A stretch of 64,000 bases of DNA from Natronolimnobius baerhuensis (GCF_002177135.1 NZ_MWPH01000002.1:558001-622000), one strand, 5' to 3'. Shown: positions 35,267 to 44,495, numbered from the stretch's first letter. A program made the numbers and translations. Notes: generated by a model not told the origin, from the sequence alone.

Positions 35267-35956
35267 CTAGATGATCGACTCGAACGCCTCGAGCGACTCG
35301 AGTTCGTAGGTCGGCCGGTGCCCGTTCCCGTCAGTGACGTCAGTGCCGCCGTCCGTCGCGACCAGCGCCGAATCGAGACCCATCGCGTTTGCGCCCGCGA
35401 TATCCGCGTGGACCGAGTCGCCGATATGAAGCGCGCGGTCGGGTGTGGCCTCGAGTTCACCGAGTGCGTACTCGAAGGGGGCGGCGTCGGGTTTCGGGTA
35501 GATACCGGCGCTCGGTTCGGTGAAGACGCGAACGTCGAATGCGTCTGCAATATCGAGCGTCTGGAGCTTTTGGGTCTGCGTCTTGCGTCCGCCGTTCGTG
35601 ATGAGTGCAACCTGTGCGCGCTCGCGTGCATACTCGAGGGCGGCGGCCGCGCCCGGCCGGAACTCGACGGCCGTTGGATCTGTACACTCGAGATAGGCAT
35701 CGGCGAGTGTCGGCACCTGTGCGGCGTCGATAGTCGTCTCAGAACGCTGTGTGACTTCTGCAAAGAGATTCTCGTAAAACTCCCTGTCCGTTTCGGCGGT
35801 CGGAAGCGCTGGGATCGCGGCCCGCAGATCCGCAGGGCTACAGAAGGGATCACAGCCGGCTCGGTCGAAGGTCGTCTCGAGAAGCGCTGCAGGATCCTGT
35901 GTCGGCTCACAAAGCGTCCGATCAAGATCGAAACAGATCGCGTCGTAGGCAGCCAT
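35267..35956 (-). CDS. HAD-superfamily hydrolase (PGPase/haloacid dehalogenase-like)
   Basis: A 229-residue phosphatase. Motif I is D10-L-D12-R-T (FDLDRTL), motif II ITNGG near 120, motif III lysine in GIYPKPD near 151, and motif IV HIGDSVHADI near 178. The helical cap sits between motifs I and II. It probably dephosphorylates a small phospho-sugar or nucleotide; the substrate is unknown. Confidence 0.88.
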   Translation of the reverse strand: MAAYDAICFDLDRTLCEPTQDPAALLETTFDRAGCDPFCSPADLRAAIPALPTAETDREFYENLFAEVTQRSETTIDAAQVPTLADAYLECTDPTAVEFRPGAAAALEYARERAQVALITNGGRKTQTQKLQTLDIADAFDVRVFTEPSAGIYPKPDAAPFEYALGELEATPDRALHIGDSVHADIAGANAMGLDSALVATDGGTDVTDGNGHRPTYELESLEAFESII

Positions 35957-36066
35957 CTGCCCGAAATACGCGCGAGACGACCCTTAACGTTTCGACGGGG
36001 CGCGATATGTCGAACCCGTCTGTGGCATTCGCCACGTTCAAGCCAGTTCCCTTCGACCGTCGAACT

Positions 36067-37266
36067 ATGACACGATCAGTCTGGATTAAAGCCGACAACA
36101 GCGTCGGTGACTGGGACGAACGCCGCGAGCGGATCACCACCGCACTCGAGGCGGGTGTCGACTGGGTGCTCGTCGATGAAGCAGACGTCGAACGCGTTCG
36201 AAATCTCGGTGATATCAACGTCGCCGCGTTCCGAACCAACGGCGACGTGACGCTCGTCGATGACGCCGAAGACGACGAAATCGAACACATCGGAGCGAGC
36301 GATGACGCCGAACCCGACGCTATCGTCGTCGGCAAAGACGGCGAAGGCGACGCAACAATCGACATGCCGGAGGACTTCTCTGGCTCTGCCGACCTCTCGA
36401 CACTGCGCCGTGACGTCGATGTCGAACGCGGCGCATACGTCCGCATCCTCGACAAAGAGTACGAAGCGTTCGCCGAAACGGCCGCCAAGGAAGCCGACCA
36501 TACGATCATCATCGGCGAGGACTGGACGATCATCCCCCTCGAGAATCTGATCGCCCGCATCGGTGACGAGACCGACCTCGTCGCTGGCGTCACGAGCGCC
36601 GACGAAGCGAAGACGGCGTTCGAAACCCTCGAGATCGGCTCCGACTCGGTCCTGCTCGACTCGAGCGATCCCGACGAGATCCGCAAGACCGTCGAGGTTC
36701 GCGACGAGGCCGAACGCGAGACGCTCGATCTGGAGTACGCCGAGGTCCTCGAGATCGAACGCGCTGGCAGCGCCGACCGGGTCTGTATCGACACCGGCAG
36801 CCTGCTCGAGCACGACGAGGGGATGCTCGTCGGCTCGATGGCGCGCGGACTCGTCTTCGTCCACGCCGAAACCGCCGAATCGCCGTACGTCGCCTCGCGG
36901 CCCTTCCGGGTCAACGCGAGCGCGGTCCACGCCTACGTCCGGACGCCAGACGGCGGCACGAAGTACCTCTCGGAACTCCAGAGCGGCGACGAGGTCCAGA
37001 TCCTCGACACCGACGGCAACACCCGCGAAGCCATCGTCGGCCGGGTCAAAATCGAGCAACGACCAATGTTCCGCGTCGCACTCGAGGCCCAGTCGGGCGA
37101 CCGCGTCGAAACCCTGCTACAGAACGCCGAGACGATCAAAGTCTCGACCAGCGAGGGGCGAAAGGCAGTGACCGACCTCGAGGCCGGCGACGAGATGTTG
37201 CTGTACTACGAGGATACGGCGCGGCACTTCGGCGAGGCCGTCGAAGAGAGTATTATCGAAAAGTAG
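36067..37266 (+). CDS. 3-dehydroquinate synthase II (archaeal)
   Basis: A 399-residue enzyme of the archaeal DHQ synthase II family. It turns the ADH synthase product into 3-dehydroquinate with NAD+, replacing bacterial AroB. The start MTRSVWIKADNSVGDWDERR, EDWTIIPLENLIA, GSMARGLVFVHAET and the C-terminal half (YVASRPFRVNASAVHAYV, KYLSELQSGDEV) are characteristic. Residue IKAD8 and the lysines in the N-terminal half are candidates for catalysis. The ATG at 36067 replaces the longer frame start at 35899. Confidence 0.92.
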   Translation: MTRSVWIKADNSVGDWDERRERITTALEAGVDWVLVDEADVERVRNLGDINVAAFRTNGDVTLVDDAEDDEIEHIGASDDAEPDAIVVGKDGEGDATIDMPEDFSGSADLSTLRRDVDVERGAYVRILDKEYEAFAETAAKEADHTIIIGEDWTIIPLENLIARIGDETDLVAGVTSADEAKTAFETLEIGSDSVLLDSSDPDEIRKTVEVRDEAERETLDLEYAEVLEIERAGSADRVCIDTGSLLEHDEGMLVGSMARGLVFVHAETAESPYVASRPFRVNASAVHAYVRTPDGGTKYLSELQSGDEVQILDTDGNTREAIVGRVKIEQRPMFRVALEAQSGDRVETLLQNAETIKVSTSEGRKAVTDLEAGDEMLLYYEDTARHFGEAVEESIIEK

Positions 37267-37268
37267 CG

Positions 37269-37739
37269 CTAGGCTTCTTTTGGTTCGGCTTCGGTTCGGT
37301 CTGGATCGGTTTCAGCTTCGGCGTCGTCGTCTTCATCTACTTCCTCGCCGCGTGGCTCGAGGCGGGTCGTACACCAGTGACAGAACTCGAGGTCATCGTC
37401 AAGTTCTTTTCCGCATTCGGGGCAGGTCGGGCCCTCGACATCCGCAGACGAGGAGTTCGGCGGGAATCCAAGTGAGCGGAAGGTCGCGTCAATTGCCGCA
37501 AAGAGGACGATAAACGAGAGGACGAACTGTCCCATCGTCTCCGTTTCCTGGGCCAGTTCAGCACCCTCAGTGATCGAACCGGCACTGGCAATCTGTTCGA
37601 CGGGGAAAAAGAGCGCGATTGCGGAGAGGTATAGACCCGCAAAGATCAGCGCCCGAACCCAGTCACGCAACACTGCGTGCCCTGCGCCGGGTAAGATAAC
37701 CGAAAGACCCCCGGCGAGGAGTGCACGAAACCATGACAT
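37269..37739 (-). CDS. Membrane protein with zinc ribbon (DUF7575-like)
   Basis: A 156-residue protein. Hydrophobic helices at about 5-22, 28-46 and 70-88 precede a soluble zinc ribbon CPECGKELDDDLEFCHWC (CxxC, CxxC), then an acidic Glu/Asp tail. Function is unknown. It is convergent with DHQ synthase II, 2 bp apart. Confidence 0.78.
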   Translation of the reverse strand: MSWFRALLAGGLSVILPGAGHAVLRDWVRALIFAGLYLSAIALFFPVEQIASAGSITEGAELAQETETMGQFVLSFIVLFAAIDATFRSLGFPPNSSSADVEGPTCPECGKELDDDLEFCHWCTTRLEPRGEEVDEDDDAEAETDPDRTEAEPKEA

Positions 37740-37823
37740 AGTCAGACACTAGAAGAGCCGACTGGTTAACATTCCGGTTCTGGCTCGCCGGTCGAAATCA
37801 GTTCCTCGAGCGCCGCCAACGAG

Positions 37824-38561
37824 TCACCCGGTTGGATACGGCGTTCGAACGAGCATGACGCCACAGGAGCCACACGTGAGGGTGAGACTGTCATCACGTG
37901 ACTCGAGACTGTCGGATGATGGTGGCGATGGTGGCTGACTCGAGTCCGGCAGCAATCCCTGTGATGTCTCCTCTCGATTCGCTGGCGGTCGATTTTCACC
38001 CGCCAGCGAGCCAGTCGGCGGCTCCGTCTCGAGAATCTCGCCGTCACAGTTCGGACACCGCTCGAGAAAGACTCGAAGCGCCGTCAGGATCCTCCCGCGT
38101 TCGTCCTCGTCGAACCCGTGCCAGGTCTCGCCGCGCGTCTCAAGCACCGACGCGGCTGCGAGATCGGCGAGCAACGCCGCATTCGATGGCCAACAGCCCA
38201 CTCGGTCGCGACCACAGGTCGCGACGAAGCCGTCCGGTTCGACCGACAGCTCCAGCCGCCGAGCATCTGTCTCGAGGGAGGCTGCCAGCGCCTCGAGGCG
38301 AGTCCCTCGCTCTCGAATTGCGAGCAGGCGGTCGGTCCAGGCGGCTCGAAACGATGGCTCGAGGCGTAACTGCCCCGATTCGGTTCGGTCGACGGCGACG
38401 GTGGCACACAATAGTGACGCGAGAGCGTCGTCGTTGCCAGCACCAGCGGGAGCGCTAAGTCCACTGTTGAGCCTTCTCGCCGACGCCGCGTCGCGCTCGA
38501 CACTGTGCGTCCTCTCGTGACTCTCGAGTGACTCGAGCGTCGCCGTCTCCGTCGATTCCAT
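37824..38561 (-). CDS. Uncharacterised protein with zinc ribbon; 3' end possibly frameshifted
   Basis: A 245-residue helical protein with a C-terminal zinc ribbon (CPNCDGE, then CGSCGV) separated by a Ser/Pro-rich disordered insert. No family is recognised. After its stop at 37824, a different reading frame of the same strand (to 37766) continues in well-biased codons as DSLAALEELISTGEPEPEC, which looks like the genuine C terminus. This suggests a frameshift near 37840, either real or a sequencing error. Confidence 0.6.
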   Translation of the reverse strand: MESTETATLESLESHERTHSVERDAASARRLNSGLSAPAGAGNDDALASLLCATVAVDRTESGQLRLEPSFRAAWTDRLLAIRERGTRLEALAASLETDARRLELSVEPDGFVATCGRDRVGCWPSNAALLADLAAASVLETRGETWHGFDEDERGRILTALRVFLERCPNCDGEILETEPPTGSLAGENRPPANREETSQGLLPDSSQPPSPPSSDSLESRDDSLTLTCGSCGVMLVRTPYPTG

Positions 38562-38640
38562 ACGACGGCAGACCTCGAGGACACCTATTGGTATGGCGTC
38601 GTTTACGGCGCGAAGAAGGCGCTGCCACCCGGTTACTCGA

Positions 38641-39324
38641 TCACTCGAGCGCCTCGATCAGCGTCGACAGCGTCTCGAGGTCGTACTGTCCCGGCGCGGT
38701 CGCGTCGGCGGGATCGACCGGCGCATAGCCGATCCGCGAGCCGTACAGCGGGGCAACAGCGCGCGTGTGACTTCCCGCCTCGCCCATCGCCATCGTCGCG
38801 ACCGTCTCGCCCGCCGTCGTCAGCTGGTGGGTCGCCGAGAGAACGGCGAGTGCATCACCCTGCTCGTGGGCCGTCACCGCGAGTTTCCCAACGTCGGCGT
38901 ACTCACAGGCCGCAGTGAGCGTCTCGACCATTTCGGACTCCGAGGGCGTCCCCTCGAAATCGTGGGCCGAAGCGACGACTGAGACGTCGTTGTCTGCTGC
39001 CGCCTCGAGAACTGTCTCTGCCGCCCCCGACCGACACGACTCGAGTTCGATATCGATGGCCTCAACGCCCTCGAGTCGGGCGGCTGCGGCGAGTTCTGCA
39101 AGCCGCTCGTCATCGTCACCCTCCCACTCGCCGCCCTCCCAGGCAGCGCGGTTGGTCGCAAGAATCGGCAACTCGCCGTCGTACTCGCGAAGCGCCTCGA
39201 GCGGGTCTGTCTCGGCTAAGTCCATCCGAAACTCAACAGCATCGGCGTGGTCTCGAGCGGCCGGCTCGTCGGCGAGATCAGCAGTTGCGGCAGTCAGGAC
39301 GAACGAATCGAATTGCAAGCCCAT
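38641..39324 (-). CDS. aroD: 3-dehydroquinate dehydratase, type I
   Basis: A 227-residue TIM barrel that dehydrates 3-dehydroquinate to 3-dehydroshikimate through a Schiff base. The general-base histidine is H121 (ASAHDF) and the Schiff-base lysine is K147 (DVGKLAV). The opening EFRMDLAE and the late SRIGYAPVD are standard. Length is typical for archaeal AroD. It follows two enzymes of the same route in the window (33214, 36067) and precedes aroE at 58028 in the pathway. Confidence 0.93.
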   Translation of the reverse strand: MGLQFDSFVLTAATADLADEPAARDHADAVEFRMDLAETDPLEALREYDGELPILATNRAAWEGGEWEGDDDERLAELAAAARLEGVEAIDIELESCRSGAAETVLEAAADNDVSVVASAHDFEGTPSESEMVETLTAACEYADVGKLAVTAHEQGDALAVLSATHQLTTAGETVATMAMGEAGSHTRAVAPLYGSRIGYAPVDPADATAPGQYDLETLSTLIEALE

Positions 39325-39386
39325 TTGCTATCGGGTGTGGTGGGCGGCGAGAAAAGCGGTTCGATTGTCGGGTTCAGCGAGGTCGT

Positions 39387-40367
39387 TCAGGCCACACCGA
39401 GCGTTTCCTCGGCCTCGAGCAGTTCGTGATACCGGTTGCGGATGGTGACTTCGGAGATATCCGCAACGTCGGAGACGGCAGCCTGCGTGGTCTTTTCGTT
39501 GGTCAGCAGGGCTGCGGCGTAGACGGCAGCAGCCGCGAGACCAACCGGCGACTTGCCCGAGTGGACGCCCTTTTCTTTGGCGTTCTGGAGCAGGCTGCGA
39601 GCGCGGTGTTCTGCTTCATCCGAGAGGTCGAGACCCGACGCGAAGCGTGGGACGTAGCTCTCTGGGTCAGCGGGCTGGACCTCGAGGCCGAGTTCGCGGA
39701 CGACATAGCGGTAGGTGCGAGCAATCTCGTTTTTCTCGACACGGGAGACGTCGGCGATTTCGTCGAGACTCCGAGGGACGCCAGCCTGACGCGCGGCGGC
39801 GTAGACACACGAGGTCGAGACACCTTCGATGGAGCGGCCGGGCAGGAGGTCCTCGTCGAGTGCGCGGCGGTAGATGACAGAAGCGGTTTCGCGGACGTTG
39901 TTCGGGAGTCCGAGTGCGCTCGCCATGCGGTCGATTTCGCCGAGTGCCTGTTTCAGGTTGCGCTCTTTGGAGTCGCGGGTACGGAAGCGCTCGTTCCACT
40001 TGCGCAGGCGCTGCATCTTCTCACGCTGGCGCGAGCCAAGCGAGTTGCCGTAGGCGTCTTTGTTGCGCCAGTCGATGTTCGTCGAGAGACCCTTGTCGTG
40101 CATCGTGTTCGTCGTCGGTGCACCGACACGGGACTTTTCGTTCTTCTCGGCGGCGTCGAATGCGCGCCATTCGGGGCCGCGGTCGACGGAATCCTCTTCG
40201 ACGACGAGGCCACAGTCTTCACAGACGGTTTCGCCGTGTTCGTCGTCAACGACGAGGTTACCCGCACATTCCGGGCAGGCAAGATCGTTCGATTCAGTTT
40301 CTGTCTCTTCGTCAGTCGATTCTCGTTCGGTACGCCGGACTCTTGTGTTCGATTGTGCGTTGGTCAT
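39387..40367 (-). CDS. tfb: Transcription initiation factor IIB (TFB)
   Basis: A 326-residue general transcription factor bridging TBP-DNA and RNA polymerase. The zinc ribbon is C31/C34 and C49/C52 (CPEC, CEDC); the B-finger region is RGPEWRAF; two cyclin-like repeats follow (about 130-220 and 225-320), with the HTH of repeat 2 in TTQAAVSDVADISEVTIRNRY. Haloarchaea carry several TFBs that choose promoters. The ATG at 40367 gives the normal N terminus. A TATA-like GCATTATACG lies about 80 bp upstream, so the mRNA probably has a leader. Confidence 0.95.
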   Translation of the reverse strand: MTNAQSNTRVRRTERESTDEETETESNDLACPECAGNLVVDDEHGETVCEDCGLVVEEDSVDRGPEWRAFDAAEKNEKSRVGAPTTNTMHDKGLSTNIDWRNKDAYGNSLGSRQREKMQRLRKWNERFRTRDSKERNLKQALGEIDRMASALGLPNNVRETASVIYRRALDEDLLPGRSIEGVSTSCVYAAARQAGVPRSLDEIADVSRVEKNEIARTYRYVVRELGLEVQPADPESYVPRFASGLDLSDEAEHRARSLLQNAKEKGVHSGKSPVGLAAAAVYAAALLTNEKTTQAAVSDVADISEVTIRNRYHELLEAEETLGVA

Positions 40368-40585
40368 GCGATGGCGAGTGCTGCCCGGACAGTCTGTAGC
40401 AAAAGTCCGGACGAAGTCGTTACCTACTGGATTCAAAGACTCCGCGTATAATGCTTTCGAAATTGAAGTCCGATACTCCATGAAAACCGGTAATTCGGCC
40501 AAAAAGGTATGAGAAAACATAACATTGATATATCGAAACACGACGGATCGTCACACCCAACTACCGACGCTCGCAACGAAACGCC

Positions 40586-41113
40586 ATGCACGTCGCCGTC
40601 GGCAGCACGAACCCAGTGAAACTCGAGGCCGTCGAAGAAACCCTCGAGCGATTCGACCCGACTGTGACCGCGGTCGCAGTCGACTCCGGCATTCCGGAAC
40701 AGCCCTGGTCGGTTGCAGAGACGATCACCGGAGCCGAAAACCGCGCTCGGCGGGCACTCACAGCGGACCCAGCAGACTACGGCGTTGGTCTCGAGGGTGG
40801 CGTCGCGCGCTTCGAGGAGACTCCAGGGCTATACCTGATCATGTGGGCCGCCGTCACCGATGGCGAGCGACTCGAGCGTGGTGGCGGGCCGTCGATTCGG
40901 CTGCCCGACCACATTGCCAACCGACTCGAGGATGGGCAGGAACTCGGACCAGTGATGGACGATGTCTGTAACACGAACGCCATTGCAGAGACCACCGGCG
41001 CAGCGGGTGTTCTCTCTGCTGACTTGCTCGACCGGGCCGGCGCACTTGGTGATGCACTCGCGTGCGCGTTTGGCCCCTTTCAGGTTGACCACTACGCCTA
41101 CCAACTCGAGTAG
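40586..41113 (+). CDS. Inosine/xanthosine triphosphatase-like protein (DUF84)
   Basis: A 175-residue house-cleaning nucleotide phosphatase of the YjjX/DUF84 family, removing ITP and XTP. The motif VGSTNPVKLEAVEE at 5-18 binds the nucleotide phosphate, GAENRARRAL holds the acidic site, and GVGLEGGV near 65 is the third signature. It is divergent from TFB. A GATATATCG element about 55 bp upstream may be its TATA box. Confidence 0.88.
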   Translation: MHVAVGSTNPVKLEAVEETLERFDPTVTAVAVDSGIPEQPWSVAETITGAENRARRALTADPADYGVGLEGGVARFEETPGLYLIMWAAVTDGERLERGGGPSIRLPDHIANRLEDGQELGPVMDDVCNTNAIAETTGAAGVLSADLLDRAGALGDALACAFGPFQVDHYAYQLE

Positions 41114-41182
41114 CGCGCTCCGAAACCCTGTATTGGCGCGTTGAAACGGTCGCTGTGTGCGACGGTCACGAAATGGGATGAA

Positions 41183-41279
41183 TTAACCGGCTGTACCAAC
41201 ACAGTGTTTCCCACCGATTATTACGTGATTACTTGGGTCGAAAATCGCATGACTGCGGCGGGTTAACCGCGCGTACCAA
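41183..41279 (+). promoter_or_regulatory. Paired direct repeats upstream of the DUF7123 gene
   Basis: TTAACCGGCTGTACCAA at 41183-41199 and TTAACCGCGCGTACCAA at 41263-41279 agree at 14 of 17 positions and lie 80 bp apart. The second is about 35 bp before the DUF7123 start, where a TATA box or operator would be. The paired arrangement suggests a regulator binding site. Confidence 0.5.
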
Positions 41280-41313
41280 ACCCCCTAAGAGTGTGTCCAT
41301 CATGCGTTGGTGT

Positions 41314-41547
41314 ATGAGCACCGCAATGGCACCCGACCTCACGAGCAAACAGCAGCAGATTCTCCGCTACCTGCGAGAGAACGCCGCGACGAAGACCTAC
41401 TTCAAATCGCGGCTTATCGGCAAGGAGCTGGGCATGACTGCCAAAGAGGTCGGCTCGAACATCACCGCGATCCAAAACGGCGACTACGACGTCGATATCG
41501 AGAAATGGGGCTACTCCTCGAGTACGACCTGGAAAGTCAACATCTAA
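41314..41547 (+). CDS. DUF7123 family small protein
   Basis: A 77-residue protein starting MSTAMAPDLTSKQQQILRYL. The segment AATKTYFKSRLIGKELGMTAKEVGSN looks like a winged helix, and the ending WGYSSSTTWKV is strictly conserved among haloarchaea as I remember it. It is probably a small DNA-binding protein. Starts at 41302 and 41314 are both possible. Two direct repeats sit upstream. Confidence 0.85.
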   Translation: MSTAMAPDLTSKQQQILRYLRENAATKTYFKSRLIGKELGMTAKEVGSNITAIQNGDYDVDIEKWGYSSSTTWKVNI

Positions 41548-41687
41548 GTTGCAGTCCGATCGCGCGAGTGCGGTTTCCGTTTCGTTTTGAACCCGACCGT
41601 TCGTCTCTCGAGTGACCTCGAGGCTCTCCGTCACAGCTGACAGCGCACGCTGTTGGACGTGCGGACCCACTATCGCTGTCGAACGAG

Positions 41688-42323
41688 TTAGCCCTCGTAC
41701 TCGAGGAACTGATCCGCGTTCTGGGCAAGCTCGCCCGCTCGCTCACCGAAGGAATCGGCGTGGCGAACGACGAGCATCATCACCGTTGCCGGGCGTTCAA
41801 CCGCGTAGCCGTCGTCTCGAGAGAGGAGCCCCGCTTCCTCGAGTTTGCCGGCGTATTTGCTGACCGTCGGCGGGGACACGTCAAGCGAGTCGGCCAGATC
41901 ACCGGCAGTCGCATCCGGGTCCAAAAGGAGTTCAATAATCATCCCGCGTGGGGTATCTCGGCGAAGGTAGCCAAGCGTCCGTTTCTCGAACTCATCGAAG
42001 CGATCCGCAGGGACAAAGCGTTTGTAATCGCCGTCGCTGAACTGCTCGAGTACCTCGAGTTCCTCGAGGCGACGGAGGTGGTGTTGGGTTTCGCCGGTGC
42101 CGAGTTGGAGATCATCGCGAATCTTCGAGAAGTGGGCTCCGGGAGTGGTCGAGAGATAGCCAGCAATCGCATCGCGTGCGTCGCTTTCACCTGTATCCGC
42201 CGCTGCCGGTTCCGAAAAACCAGCAACCGGTGCGGCGGCACCGAGGGCAGCAAACCGGCGCAGGGTCGAGCGTTTATTGTCGTCGACCCCATCGGGCGAT
42301 GTCATGTCTCTACGGTCCATCAT
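41688..42323 (-). CDS. Double winged-helix regulator with Tat-like N terminus
   Basis: A 211-residue protein with two helix-turn-helix domains: about 50-105 (GTGETQHHLRRLEELEVLE) and 115-175 (LADSLDVSPPTVSKYAGKLEEAGLL). The first 45 residues carry a twin Arg followed by a hydrophobic Ala-rich stretch (RRFAALGAAAPVAGF), reading like a Tat signal or a membrane tether, which is odd for a DNA-binding protein. A soluble start within is possible (no close Met after 7). Targets are unknown. Confidence 0.8.
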   Translation of the reverse strand: MMDRRDMTSPDGVDDNKRSTLRRFAALGAAAPVAGFSEPAAADTGESDARDAIAGYLSTTPGAHFSKIRDDLQLGTGETQHHLRRLEELEVLEQFSDGDYKRFVPADRFDEFEKRTLGYLRRDTPRGMIIELLLDPDATAGDLADSLDVSPPTVSKYAGKLEEAGLLSRDDGYAVERPATVMMLVVRHADSFGERAGELAQNADQFLEYEG

Positions 42324-42525
42324 GGGCTGGGACCTAAAACAGGTTTCGCTCCAATTCGTTCATTGCCACTCGAATTTCATGCATTTTAACGTATCAGGTT
42401 CTGTAGTCGTTGATTAGGTTCTGTCGGCTGTGGGCCAACGGAGTAATCACTTCTTACGACGACTCCAAGAGAAAGAGAACGGTCGTTACAGCGCCTATTC
42501 GAGTCGAACTGCAGCGACTCGAGTC

Positions 42526-43695
42526 TTAGTTGCTCGAGTTCGGTTCGGCGTCCACGTCGGTTCCGCCGTCAGTCTGTCCCTGGAAATCCTGATCCATCTC
42601 TTCGATGACTTCGTCGGGATCGGTGATGGTTCCGGCGTCTTTGCCCTCTTTAATCGCCTGGGCTTCCTGTTCCATCGCCTCGAGATCCATCTCGGCTTCC
42701 TCGTCGATCTCACCGATGATCTCGGCGATGTCGTCGAGGCCGATCAGTTCGCGAGTCTCCTCGTCGAAGTCACGGCTCTCGAGTGAGTCGCCGTCGTCTT
42801 TGACGTCACTGCCCGAGAGGTGTTTACCGTACCGGCCGACCATCGAGGTGAGTTCCTGGGGCATGACGAACGTCGTCGAGTCGCTCTGGCCGATTTCGGC
42901 GAGCGTCTCCATTCCCTGGTCGATGATGGCGCGTTCGCCCATCGATTCGGCGGATTTCGCTCGCAGGACGGTCGAAATCGAGTCACCCTGCGCTTCGAGG
43001 ATCTGGCTCTGTTTTTCACCCTGTGCGCGGATGATTTCGGACTGCTTGTCACCTTCTGCCTTCTCGACGGCACTGCGGCGTTCACCCTGTGCCTCGAGAA
43101 TCATGGCACGGCGTTTGCGCTCTGCGGAAGTCTGTTGCTCCATTGCGCGCTGGACGTCCTTCGATGGGTTGACCTCACGGACCTCGACGGACTCGACACG
43201 GATACCCCACTCGTCGGTGGGTTCGTCGAGTTCCTGGCGGATGCGCGCGTTGATTTCCTGGCGTTTGTTGAGCGTGTCGTCGAGTTCCATGTCACCCAGG
43301 ACGGCACGGAGGGTGGTCTGGGCGAGGTTGGAGACGGCCTTCTTGTAGTTGTCGACCTCGAGGAAGGCTTTCTTCGCGTCCATCACCTTGATGTAGACGA
43401 CGGCGTCGGCGGTGACGGGCGAGTTGTCGCGCGTGATTGCTTCCTGTCGGGGCACGTCGAGTGTTTGCGTTCGCATGTCGAACCGGTAGGTGTTCGAGAC
43501 GAACGGTGGGACGAAGTTGATACCCGGCTGGAGGAGTTTGCGGTACTCTCCGAAGACGGTCAGGGCACGTTTCTCGTATGCGTCGACGATCTCAATCGCA
43601 CTGAGGAGTGCGGCGAGAACGACCACGAGGACGAGTGCACCGATAAAAAGCAATGCTCCTTCGGCGGCTTGGAGTGGAATTATGTCTACGACCAT
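42526..43695 (-). CDS. SPFH/stomatin-like membrane protein
   Basis: A 389-residue protein with an N-terminal transmembrane helix (about 13-33), a Band 7/SPFH domain (34-210, with YEKRALTVFGEY and ITRDNSPVTADAVVYI), a long coiled coil with AQGEKQSQILEAQGD repeats, and an acidic C terminus. It organises membrane domains and often regulates membrane proteases. The NfeD partner lies 121 bp upstream on the same strand. Confidence 0.92.
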   Translation of the reverse strand: MVVDIIPLQAAEGALLFIGALVLVVVLAALLSAIEIVDAYEKRALTVFGEYRKLLQPGINFVPPFVSNTYRFDMRTQTLDVPRQEAITRDNSPVTADAVVYIKVMDAKKAFLEVDNYKKAVSNLAQTTLRAVLGDMELDDTLNKRQEINARIRQELDEPTDEWGIRVESVEVREVNPSKDVQRAMEQQTSAERKRRAMILEAQGERRSAVEKAEGDKQSEIIRAQGEKQSQILEAQGDSISTVLRAKSAESMGERAIIDQGMETLAEIGQSDSTTFVMPQELTSMVGRYGKHLSGSDVKDDGDSLESRDFDEETRELIGLDDIAEIIGEIDEEAEMDLEAMEQEAQAIKEGKDAGTITDPDEVIEEMDQDFQGQTDGGTDVDAEPNSSN

Positions 43696-43816
43696 GGTGC
43701 GGGATTATGTCGGTGACGTAAAAAGCGTTCCCTTGTTTTCACAACATGTTAACTGCACAGCGGCGTTTTTATACAGAGAATCGGAGACAACAATGGCTAA
43801 AACCGCTCGAGTGGCG

Positions 43817-44398
43817 TTAACTCGAGCGTTCGGTTTCTCGTTCGGGCTGTGTGTCGGCATCGGTCGCCGACTCCTGCTCGCGACTGCGAGCGGCTTCTTC
43901 TGCGAGCGCGCGGTCGATTTCGTCTTCGCCGATTGCACCGAGTGATTCGACGGTGAGGACGTTGCCACCGCCGGGGTCAAGGACGATGATCTCTTCACCC
44001 TCTTCGATTGTCCCGCTGGTCGTTCGGGCGCTGTAGTAGGGTGCAAAGCCGCCTTCGTTGAGTTTCACTTCGCCGCTGCGGTTGGTGATCGTTTCGGTGA
44101 CGTAGCCCGTCGTTCCAGCCAGCGAGTCCGAGTCGGATGTCTGGGCGGTGCCCTTCCCACCGTAGAAGTCGAACTCGTTGTAGATGTACGCCGCGATAGC
44201 GCCGATACCGAGCGTTAACGCCGCCAGCACGATCAGATTTGCCGGGATGGGAAGCAACAGTCCAAGCAGACCGGCCCCGGCCAGCGCAACGCCGATGACG
44301 ATCAGATGTGCGCCGGGAGACAGCGCCTCGAGCGCCATCAGTATGAGCCCGACCGACAGCAACAAAAGCGGCATGTTCCCCATGAGGGCCTCGAGCAT
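43817..44398 (-). CDS. NfeD-family membrane protein
   Basis: A 193-residue protein with three to four transmembrane helices in the first 75 residues (MPLLLLSVGLILMALEAL, then HLIVIGVALAGAGLLGLLL), then the soluble OB-fold NfeD domain with LAGTTGYVTE and EEGEEIIVLDPGGGNVLTVE. It partners the SPFH protein downstream, a conserved pairing in archaea and bacteria. The tail is acidic and Arg-rich. Confidence 0.9.
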   Translation of the reverse strand: MLEALMGNMPLLLLSVGLILMALEALSPGAHLIVIGVALAGAGLLGLLLPIPANLIVLAALTLGIGAIAAYIYNEFDFYGGKGTAQTSDSDSLAGTTGYVTETITNRSGEVKLNEGGFAPYYSARTTSGTIEEGEEIIVLDPGGGNVLTVESLGAIGEDEIDRALAEEAARSREQESATDADTQPERETERSS

Positions 44399-44495
44399 AC
44401 CTGGGTCTAAGGGCTCACCCCGATTAAATGTTTACTGCGATTCACTCGCCGTGTAACTCCGAAATCGAGAGGCGTCACTACGATAAACAGTAGTA

